DNA of 19,149 nucleotides from Thermomucor indicae-seudaticae. Taxonomy: Eukaryota > Mucoromycota > Mucoromycetes > Mucorales > Lichtheimiaceae. The notes under the pieces are model-generated. The model was not told the DNA's origin, did no database searches, and was given only the letters and a program-made list of their open reading frames with translations. Location of the stretch: the NCBI GenBank assembly GCA_000787465.1, contig JSYX01000651.1:1-19149 (forward strand), in the 5' to 3' direction. Shown in pieces: positions 1-8,900 of the stretch; positions within the stretch are counted from its first letter, which is position 1; each line of letters begins with the position of its first letter. Made by a program: the position numbers and the translations under genes.

Positions 1-445
1 ACAGACGGATATCGCCCTATCGGGTGCAGGCTCGATGTTGTCATGAATAGATGATACTACGACTATGGTAGACACGCAAAGATTTGCTGTTCTTAGTGGA
101 CAAACGGATCATGGCCATACTATCTCAGAAGTTATGCTAAGATAACGGAAGAGCAGACGGCCAATAGACAAAGTTCATCCGTGAACTGAAGTTGGAGACC
201 GTGTTGGAAGCGCGTCTAAGATTAAGGACTGTTCACAATCGACTGTAACTGTTGCGCAATTGTGCCAGGAACATTTATTACATGTTTATGCCCTGTGTAA
301 TAGAATACCGTATCGAAAATTTATTGCATGTAATAAATGATCCCTACAGCATCGACCACGGTGGTCAAAGTCCGAATAGACAAATTTTCGAGGGCTTTCT
401 GCATTCATCCACCAACTGTCTTTTCACACAAAAGAAAACACAATC
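1..445. other. Gene-free 5' flank of the peroxiredoxin gene
   Basis: I see no coding region here. Open frames in 252-712 are shadows of the peroxiredoxin first exon or short chance frames. The stretch from 1 to about 250 shows no recognisable domain in any frame. The only structure found is the interrupted inverted repeat at 268-343. The last bases before the ATG at 446 are A-rich, as is common in fungal leaders. The 5' UTR and promoter of the peroxiredoxin gene presumably lie here, but I cannot place a TATA box or transcription start. Confidence 0.6.
268..343. repeat. Interrupted inverted repeat, 17-bp arms
   Basis: The left arm 268-284 contains CATTTATTACATG at 272-284. The right arm 327-343 contains its exact reverse complement CATGTAATAAATG at 327-339. 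Past the 13-bp core, one mismatched base (271/340) is followed by three more paired bases (GGA at 268-270 with TCC at 341-343). The spacer is 42 bases. It lies about 100 bp upstream of the peroxiredoxin ATG, so it may be in the 5' UTR or core promoter. It could be a paired regulatory site, an RNA hairpin or a tiny mobile-element relic. Confidence 0.7.
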
Positions 446-1644
446 ATGTTTGCTGTTCGTCAGACCATCACTTCGCTTGCGCGCGCTTCTGTTCGCGGCC
501 CCTTGGTGAACGCCGCCGTTTTTGCCAACCTTCCAGCCAGTCCGGCTGGCATTGCTACGCGTCTTGGTGCTGTCAACTGGTCCCAATCTTCGAGCTATGT
601 TACTAAGAAGCCACGTCAGCGGCTGCAGATGCAGTCGCAGCCGCAGCGACGTGTCGCTATTCAGCGTAAGCCCGTTATTAACCCGTTGAGCATAAGAACC
701 TCTGTTTCATAACGCGTCCACGACACAGGACCTGCTCCATTTTGGACGGCCCCCGCCGTTGTGAATGGCGAGTTCAAGAACGTGTCATTGTCCGACTTCA
801 AGGGCAAGTTCCTCGTTATGGTACTATACTGAGATACGATCGCTTTATCCCACAGTTTTTGGATTGATAAAAATATTATTATTTTAGGTATTTTACCCTG
901 CAGACTTCACTTTTGTATGCCCTACCGAACTTTTGGCTTTCAGTGACCGAATTGAGGAATTCCGTGCTCTTGGTGCTGAAGTCGTTGGTATCAGTGTAGA
1001 GTAAGTGAAAGGAAGAGGGATTCCTTTTAAGCAAGTTCGCGCTCACAAGAAAGCCCATCTCGATAGCAATGTGCATTCTCATTTGGGTAAACGACTTTTT
1101 GTTGCGGTTGCCAAAAGTTTCGAAGCTAGGACTTACATAGTCTTCATTTTTAGCTTGGACCAATGTTCCTAGAAACCAAGGTGGTCTTGGAGATATCAAG
1201 ATTCCATTAGTTTCTGACATCAGGAAATCCATTTCTTCGAGCTATAATGGTTTGTATCGTATCATCAAATGTACATTGTCTTGTATGGATCTGACTGGCC
1301 CTTTTTTTTTATTGCAGTGCTCATTCCGGATGGCGTCGCATTGAGAGGTCTCTTTGTCATTGACCCCAACCAAGTTGTCCGCGTTGCACACATCCACGAT
1401 CTTCCTATCGGTCGTTCCGTTGATGAGACTCTGCGCGTCATTGAAGCCATCAAGTTCACTGACGAACATGGCGAGGTAAACCTTTCTTTCTCCGGATGAT
1501 GTTGAGCTACATGCACTCTGACTATAAATGACGTCGTCTCGCTTTTTATAGGTCTGCCCTGCAAACTGGAAGAAGGGAGACAAAACGATCAAGCCAAACC
1601 CCACGGATTCTAAAGAGTACTTCCAATCTGTCAATGCCCAGTAA
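446..1644 (+). CDS. Mitochondrial typical 2-Cys peroxiredoxin (PRDX3/Tsa1-like)
   Basis: Thiol peroxidase that reduces H2O2 and organic peroxides and is recycled by thioredoxin. Exons: 446-665, 729-820, 888-1000, 1067-1086, 1154-1249, 1318-1475, 1552-1644, giving 263 aa. Seen: an Arg/Ser/Ala-rich, acid-poor N-terminus ([18 protein letters not shown]) that looks like a mitochondrial targeting peptide. The peroxidatic Cys115 sits in FTFVCPTEL and the resolving Cys235 in VCPANW. The stretch SVDNVHSHLAW is assembled across three exons, one only 20 nt long. GGLG (158-161) and a C-terminal YF (256-257) are both present; in eukaryotic 2-Cys enzymes these mark sensitivity to hyperoxidation. The extension of about 70 residues before the catalytic domain fits an organellar form. 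The first in-frame ATG is at 446. Long antisense frames across 879-1706 are shadows. Family assignment is very sure; mitochondrial location is inferred from the leader. Confidence 0.95.
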
Positions 1645-2060
1645 AATGGTTCCCAATAATAAAAGAGTAACAATTTGCGTTTAGAAAGACATCTTTTAAG
1701 TCCCATTATCCTCTGTCATCAGAGCAAGATCAGACTTACCGATAATGATGCTTCTTGTTTGTAAACCAGAGAGATGTTACTGGACATCAAAAGAGAGGAC
1801 GAGCTACTGTATTGTATCTGACCCCATGCTCCTAATTACCGCCGTTGGTCCGCACAGAGAACAAATATTCAGTGCTGTAACATATCCGATATTACTCTTA
1901 GGAAAAAGGGTCATCTCGGTACAAGTTCTGCATGAAACAAGAAAGATTTCCCGGCGTTCGGGAACAAACACATCCCGACGGTCACGCCAGCTACTGCAGC
2001 TCTTCCACGCCTTTAGAGTAGTCAGGGCACGAACATTCGGGAAGCAACCTGTGAAGTAAA
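1645..2060. other. Intergenic region, peroxiredoxin 3' end to SEC24 5' end
   Basis: This 416-bp stretch lies between two genes on the same strand. It holds the peroxiredoxin 3' UTR (poly(A) signal at 1658) and presumably the SEC24 promoter. A 104-codon forward frame at 1745-2059 and a 123-codon reverse frame at 1804-2175 show no recognisable domain, and the second overlaps SEC24 exon 1. I regard both as chance. Confidence 0.55.
1658..1663 (+). promoter_or_regulatory. Poly(A) signal AATAAA of the peroxiredoxin gene
   Basis: A canonical AATAAA hexamer begins 14 bases after the TAA stop at 1642-1644. Its position and strand fit a polyadenylation signal for the peroxiredoxin mRNA, with a short 3' UTR. 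Confidence 0.5.
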
Positions 2061-2515
2061 ATGAACCCTGATCAGCGGCCGCTTGCGAATCCGCCTTCTC
2101 GTCCCCAGATGCCACGTCCACCACCGCCGTCGCCAGGAATGGGAGGACAGGCTGCGGGGGCAAGGCCGCCACCACCTTTCAATGCCCCGCTTCCTGGAAG
2201 AGTTGGTTTGAACAACGCAGCAGGTGCATAAGGCAACTGTCCTGAAGAGGCTTTCTGCTACCTACCGAGGTCAGAGCTAATGCTGTGCTTTCTAGCAATT
2301 CCTACTTCTAGGCCCATGCAAGGACAGCCATTGCGTCCTTTGATGAGACCGGCAATGCAGCAACCGATGAGTAGTTCCACAGACAGTGTCCAGCGCCCAT
2401 CGGTTTGCGCAACACATCCACCAGTTCAGCCACGACCGTTCCAGCAGGGTCCTCCAGTAGCAGCAACAGGAGTCGATAATCTCGCGTCTTCAATGAGCGA
2501 GATGCATCTCGAACA

Positions 2516-2546
<31 letters not shown>

Positions 2547-5500
2547 CAACAACGACCACCGCCAACTGTGCAGCCAGCTCAGGTATGTATATTCGAGTAA
2601 TAGTGTAGTAGTACGTCGACAAGACTGCGCGTAGCTTACATCCTATTGTGGCCACAGAAATCTGTCAGCGGACGACCGAAACGAGTTTATGCAGTGAATC
2701 CTGAAGTAGCATCGGCATCGACGGCTCCAGGCAGCGGTGCTCCCTGGCCTCATGGCTTACCACCCAGTACACAGCAACCAACCTATGCGCAGCGTCCAGC
2801 AGCCACTACCTCGTCACCGTCAGCGTCGGCCGGTGTCGGCTATGCTCAGGGTCCGTATGCTCACTCACAACAGCCGTTACCACCAGAACTTCGTCCGCCC
2901 CAGCAACCTCGTCCTCGTATCGATCCAGATCAAATGCCGGCGCCTGTCCAAGTGAGAGAACACGATCAGTTGCTGTTTGAGGACAAGTTTTTTGGAACCA
3001 TTGAACGCGATCGTATTCCATTGGCCACGACAAACTACGTCGGCCTGGATCAAGGTGAATAATAATAATAATAATACTAATACTATCTTTTTCCTTACTT
3101 TCTTCTCTTTTGTTTGAACTTGTGATCATATAGGCAACTGCAACCCTCGATACATGCGTTCCACGATGGACAAAATACCGTTTAGCAAAGATTTAGCAGA
3201 CACGTCCAAGCTTCCTCTTGGTTTGATTGTACAGCCTTTGGCGAGACGGAAAAAGGATGAGGTACCGATCCAGGTAGTGGATCATGGGCAAGAGGGGCCC
3301 GTCCGGTGTAGCCGATGTAGGGCCTATATCAACCCCTGGTGCACGTTTATTCAAGGCGGTTCTAGGTTTGTTTGCAATATATGTTCTCACGCAAACGAAG
3401 GTAAAAAACTTTTCTGCGAATGACGAGGGGAAACGTGAGTCTGAAGTTGCAGTTTAGTGCCTTCATGGTATTTCGCGAATATTGACATGTCAGGACGACG
3501 CATCGACGTTGACCAGAGACCAGAACTGCGGTACGGATCAGTGGAATTTGAAGTACCGGAAGAATACAACTCTGCAAGGGGAGCACCATCACCATTGAAC
3601 TGGGTGTTTGCCATCGATGTCTCGGCACAGGCCGTGCGTAGTGGAATGGTTCAGGCGTGTTGTGACGCTCTAAAGCATGCCTTATACGGGACGCATCTGG
3701 ACGAATCCCGCTTTGCTCAAGGGAACAAAGTCGGCGTCATAACGTTTGATAAGGACGTTCACTTTTATAATCTGGCGGTAGGTTGTGGTGGCAAGTTCCT
3801 CCGCATCCGCATGTAATAATCTTTTTTGCTGAATACTACTTACTAGTCGGGACTGAGGCAAGCACAAATGCTAGTGGTGCCGGATATTAATGATGTCTTT
3901 ATACCTTTGCAAGATGGGTTCCTGGTGGATCCAGCAGAATCACGGTATGATGGGAGCAAAAGTTGTGCGGGACAAAACCCTGATTGATTGATTGATGCAT
4001 ATAGGAACCTGATTGTTGACTTGTTACAAAATATACCCAAAATGTTTAAGGATACGATGCGTGTAGAGTCCGTATTTGCGACTGCTGTACGAGGAGGAAT
4101 GAATGCATTGGTAAACGAACATATACCACAAGTGCTACAATATATTGCATACGCTGATCACTGGTCTCTCAAAAAAAGAAAACCACAGGCGGGAACCTTT
4201 ATATTTTCCAATCATGCCTTCCGAATTATGGACCTGACGCTTTACGGCCCAGAGACGAAAAGGCATTGCATAATACGGACAAGGAAAAGCAACTTTATAA
4301 TCCGCAAACAGATGCATACAAAGAGCTTGGGAAACAATGCGTCAGCCATGGCGTGTGTGTGCATACCTGGCTTTTCCCGCAGCAATATGCTGATGTTGCC
4401 ACGGTGTCTACAATATCGTCTCTTACTGGAGGAGACGTACGCTTTTATCCAAATTTCAAAGCAAACGAGTCTGCCAAGATTGCGTTTCAGCTTGAGCACG
4501 ACGTGCATCGAGAATGCGGCTTCGATGGTGTTATGCGTGTCCGATGTTCGGATGGACTTCAAATCATTGATCACTATGGGAATTGTCACATGAGCACGTA
4601 TACGGATATGGATCTCGCGGGCATTGATGAAGACAAGGCGTTCGCTGCGGTACTAAAGCACGACAGCAAACTCGACGTGAATCGGGGCGTATCGTTCCAA
4701 TGTGCGCTGCTGTATACGACCAAGCAGGGACGTCGTCGTGTGCGAGTCCATAACCTGCAACTGGCAGTGACAAATCAGATTGCAGATGTTTTCCGATCAG
4801 GCGACGAAGACGCGTCAATTGGTGTTATTTTCCGGAAAGCCATATTTGATGCGCACCACAAGAACCGGCGCGACGTGCATCAGAAAATGACGGACCAGTG
4901 CGTACAGATACTGACCGCCTACCGTACGAACTGTGCCGCGTCAACGTCTCCCGGTCAACTGATACTTCCGGAAGCATTCAAACTTCTTCCGGTGTACATT
5001 CATGGTTGCTTGCGCTCACAAGCGTTACGAGGCGTCGGGGTGGATATCAACGCGGATGTGCGGTCGGCTGCCATGTGTCTGTTCAACAGTTTAGGGGTCG
5101 CTGAAATGGTCTTGACATTGTACCCACGCCTCTTTGCAGTTCATGATTTGAAAGACGAGGTAAATACATACATGGTTGTTATATCTTGTGCGGAGAACAC
5201 CAACATGACTACCTCATGATTTCATTGTATAGGAAGGGATACCTAACCTAAGAGGCGAAGTGAAACTTCCACGTATGGTTCGCACTTCATACGAACGCTT
5301 AGATCCTAAGGGGGCCTACTTTTTAGGTATGTCACTAAGTGTCTCATGTCGTAACGCAGTTCAATGAGATTGAAATAAAAAACAGATACGGGCTCAGACC
5401 TTTACTTTTGGCTTGGAAATAAGGTATCAGAAGAATTTCTGCAGAATGCACTTGGTGTGTCACGACTTGATCAAGTGGATCCCGATGTGGTATGTTCCGC

Positions 5501-5788
5501 GTAATTTTAAGAGAGGCATAGACTGACTGGAAGATGTTATAGACTGTATTACCAGTATTGGATACCTCTCTTTCTCAGAGGCTGCACGACATTTCAAGGC
5601 AGCTTCAATCTGAACGGTCACGTTATCTCCAGTTACGGATTGTCCGTCAAGATATGGATGCGATCGAGTTCTCATTTTCCACATGGATGGCTGAAGACCG
5701 TAACGCCGAAGTACAGACATACGTGGACTACATGTGTGTCCTGCATCGCAAGATCCAGGACGAGATAAAGAAAAATAGCGGTTACTAG
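2061..5788 (+). CDS. COPII coat cargo-selection subunit Sec24, C/D (Lst1/Sfb3) class
   Basis: Sec24 pairs with Sec23 in the inner COPII coat on ER exit sites and binds cargo export signals. Exons: 2061-2223, 2296-2582, 2658-3054, 3134-3400, 3458-3777, 3847-3944, 4005-4110, 4179-5159, 5233-5326, 5386-5489, 5543-5788, giving 1020 aa. Order: a Pro/Gln-rich disordered N-terminus (about 1-250) with a 13-Gln run; the RIPLATTNYVGLDQG stretch leading into the core; a zinc finger with Cys341, Cys344, Cys363, Cys366 (Cx2C-x18-Cx2C); the trunk (LNWVFAIDVSAQAV); a helical part; and a gelsolin-like end (GAYFLDTGSDLYFWLG). The finger context (GGSRF before its second Cys pair, then VPSWYF) and the VVDHG block resemble metazoan Sec24C/D more than Sec24A/B. 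The acceptor at 4178 rather than the later CAG is required to read NALKTTGGNLYIFQS in frame. The family is certain; the subclass is likely. Confidence 0.96.
2514..2552 (+). repeat. CAG/CAA trinucleotide tract (polyglutamine) in SEC24
   Basis: Eight CAG codons are followed by five CAA codons, encoding 13 consecutive glutamines in the disordered N-terminal part of Sec24, just before a Pro-rich stretch. The pure CAG block (2514-2537) could slip in replication, so its length may vary between strains. The CAA block would be expected to limit slippage. Confidence 0.95.
3058..3075 (+). repeat. AAT microsatellite inside SEC24 intron 3
   Basis: Six AAT units followed by ACT/AAT variants lie directly behind the donor GTGAAT of intron 3055-3133. 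The tract lies wholly in intron sequence. A similar short TGAT-type repeat lies near the 3' end of intron 3945-4004, about 3980-3998. Confidence 0.85.
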
Positions 5789-5833
5789 TGAAAAAGGATT
5801 CTTACGTAGTTGTTTGTTACATAATCTTTGATG

Positions 5834-5864
5834 GAAAAAGCCTGTCCGTGACAGGCGTCTTTTT
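5834..5864. terminator. Symmetric A-tract/hairpin/T-tract between convergent SEC24 and SKI2
   Basis: GCCTGTC (5840-5846) and its exact reverse complement GACAGGC (5850-5856) form a 7-bp GC-rich stem with a 3-base loop CGT. AAAAA precedes it and GTCTTTTT follows, so RNA read from either strand shows a stem followed by a U-rich tract. It lies 51 bp after the SEC24 stop and about 97 bp after the SKI2 stop. The shape matches a bacterial intrinsic terminator, but the genes are clearly eukaryotic. A role in 3'-end formation or pausing of both convergent transcripts is inferred only. Confidence 0.4.
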
Positions 5865-5952
5865 ATCCACGTTTAAAAGTCATATCTGGATAACCCTTTC
5901 AGTAGCCCTTCTTCCACTTTGACCAAAGATAACTTTTGGTGAATGATCATTA

Positions 5953-8900
5953 TTAAAAGTACTACATGGAAGGTAGGCGCTTTAGTAATTGAACGACAGA
6001 CAGAGTTTCTTGATTGGGATCTACTTACAAGACTTGCTGCGAACACAATATCACGTTTGATATCTTGTTCTGCTTGCTCCATTTTCTTGTACAGACTAGT
6101 ATCGCCTACCATCCTGGCTGCACTCATCACTTCTCGAGTTGTTTCGTCCAACCGGCTGATACATCGAACAATAGAACCTGATATAGGCAACAACAGAAAA
6201 TGAATCTTATGTCGCCTTTTTTTTACCCAATGTGAGCCCTAACTAACCTTCTAGCACATCCGTAAGATCCGTAATATGTTTGAACGGCTGTGTGGTTTTT
6301 TCTTTAGTTCCTCTCTCTTGAAAAGACAGAGACGAACTACTTACCAGACCACGCGCCCATTCATAAACAACTTCGACTAATCCAAAATGCAAATCGTTCA
6401 CATAATCCTCTACCGATATCGGTAAACCACAATCGACCTGCACCTGTGCCACTTTACGCGCGTACGCCAGCACAGTCTCTTTGGCCTTCGCCAATTTCGG
6501 AGTCAACCGTGGTTCACTGGCGTTGCGCTCCTGAAACACAAAGGCCGACAGGATCGCTACGACTTCGGCTGGTTCATAGTCGGCGAACACATTGTCCAGG
6601 ACCAGCTCTGTCAATAGCAGTTCATCCGCCGAGTTGATTTCGCAAGCAACGCGTCCCTTGAGCTGGACCGTGCCTTGTTCATCAATATATTGCATCTTTT
6701 TCAGGACTGCGATTCGCTGGTGATAATCAGGAAGTAACTCGAGGTTCTGGTCGGATATAGTCAACTTGAGCATGTCGATTTGACTGGATATACGTTTATG
6801 CGCATGAATCAGCGCATACTTGTAATAAAATATCGACTTTTAGCGCGCCCACTATTATGACATAGCTAATTTGCTTACATGCTCGTTCAAGTCAGGACAT
6901 TTCGTGCACTGGAACTCGTTTTTGAGTCTCTTCATTAGGCTATTCTTTGAACGCAACATTTCCTGGAACTCAATGTCCTTTATCTTTTGCCAGTCATATT
7001 CGACGATAGAACCTGCGTATACATTGTTATAACGGGGGATATTATCTTTTTTTTAGCTAGCCACTTGCCTTTCTCAGTTATTTCATTAGCAAATGCCTCC
7101 AATTCCTGCTTAGTACGCGTTATTTCAACAGAGTTTTGACCTGTCATAAGCGCGTCGACATCAATCTGCATAATGAGAAAAGCCGTAAAAAGCCGCTCTG
7201 ACTGTTACTGTTATTATCCTTATACATACCTTTAGACTGGACTTGGTTACAAACAAAAGATCGGATATACCAACAGAAACAATCTCGACGGTATTATTCG
7301 CACTGCTGGGGACATTAATCACCGTCACCGGCAAAGGTGCGATTTCGTCTGCAGATAGATTAATTACCTACCATTTCTTTTCACATACTCTTTCTTACCT
7401 CCTCCTGTCATTGGATTTTGAAGGTCTCCCTTTGTTTCTGTAGAGATCAAGACGAGGCAATAAAACATCTTCTGGTTATTACTACTCGACGCATTTGTAG
7501 CCGCCACAGGACGTAACAAGACTGCCGATGTATTTCGTAACACCTATTTTTTGTTCGTCTCCTTTAATCCAACAGCAAATTTGAAAAGATATTTCGAATA
7601 ATACCTACATTGTTGTTGATAATCACTAGGCGGCCCGGTGTTAAAGCCCGGTTCCCTGCGGGTGACCGCGATATATGTTGTAGCATCATGTTCCGGTTAA
7701 GCTGAACCACTTCCCCACAGACATCGTAAAACTTTTCTAAATCAACACCGCAAATGGTACAGTCGAGTCGCTTCAAGGCGTTCCTCCTCCGCTCGTTCTC
7801 GTCCACAAGGCGCTTCGTGTCAGGCAACAATCTTTGGGTGCTGTTTTCGGAAAAGCTTCGCTTGATCATCTCTTCCACTTTGAGCGCCTCCACACGAAGC
7901 AGGTTCAGAATCATGTTGTAAGTGAGACGGAACTGCGACTCCAGCTTGGTGGGGCGACCGAGAATCATGGTGGATAGCGTTGATGCCTATTATTTTTTTG
8001 CGTGAAAAGAATATGTAAGTCGGCGTGAAAGCAGTGCGAGCATAGTGGTTTTTACATTACCTCCGGCGGTTCATCACCACTACAAGCAATAATGACCATG
8101 CCAGTGTTATCGAGACCACGACGACCAGCACGACCAGACATTTGCGTGTATTCGCCTGGTTATACCAATGAGGACATCAGAGCGCAGGAAGATAACTTTC
8201 CACTGTTTACCTGGCAAGAGGTCTCGAAAACCGCGACCATCATGCTTTCGCAACCCTGAAAAGACCACACTCCTGGCAGGCATATTCACTCCCTGCAATT
8301 AATTGCATAAGCCTTCGAGTTCTACTTTAACAGTGTCTCATCATCTTTCTTACCATAGCAAATGTTTCTGTGGCAAAGAGTACTTTGACCAAACTTCTGG
8401 CAAAGAGAATCTCCACAATCTATAACAGTCATACTTAGAAAGAACTGTTGTATAGCAGATACTTTCTTTGCTAACCTCTTTAATGATTGGTAAAAGACCA
8501 CCGTGATGCACTGCTATGCCTCGACTCAACAACTCGCGCATCCGTAGAATCTGTGGCAACTCTTTGTCGCTCCCTCGAAGCCTAACCAGACTTCGTTCTA
8601 TAAACACATGGATCTCACTTTTCTCAAGACTAGTGCACAAGTCCGTTTTGGATAAACTGCCAGCATATTCTTCGCACCGCTTTTTGGAGAACGTAAAGAT
8701 GACGACCGGTAAAAGCTGTTTCTTTTGCAACAAGCCTATCAAGTGCACAAACAGGTTTCGGTCCGTTTGCATGACTGCTTGATAGCTTCGTCCAATAGGC
8801 TTGTGAGATCCTCTTGCCATTCCACGACCACCGCCGCCTTGCCCACTGCGACCGCCACGACCACTAGATGATACCTCACGCTGCTCTTTCCGTTTCGAAA

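Noticed and set aside
879..1706. Antisense frames of 117 and 154 codons over the peroxiredoxin gene
   Set aside because: They are mirror shadows of conserved exons; their translations show no family features.
4183..4188. Acceptor CCACAG in SEC24 intron 7
   Set aside because: It looks like a better acceptor but gives the wrong frame; the AAAAAAAG acceptor ending at 4178 keeps the conserved sequence.
4111..4593. Read-through of SEC24 exon 7 into a 201-codon frame
   Set aside because: The frame leaves the Sec24 sequence after NAL. Splicing 4110 to 4179 restores KTTGGNLYIFQS and the rest of the protein.
5834..5864. Hairpin plus T-run as proof of bacterial DNA
   Set aside because: All flanking genes are intron-rich and eukaryotic, so a bacterial origin is excluded; only the shape is similar.
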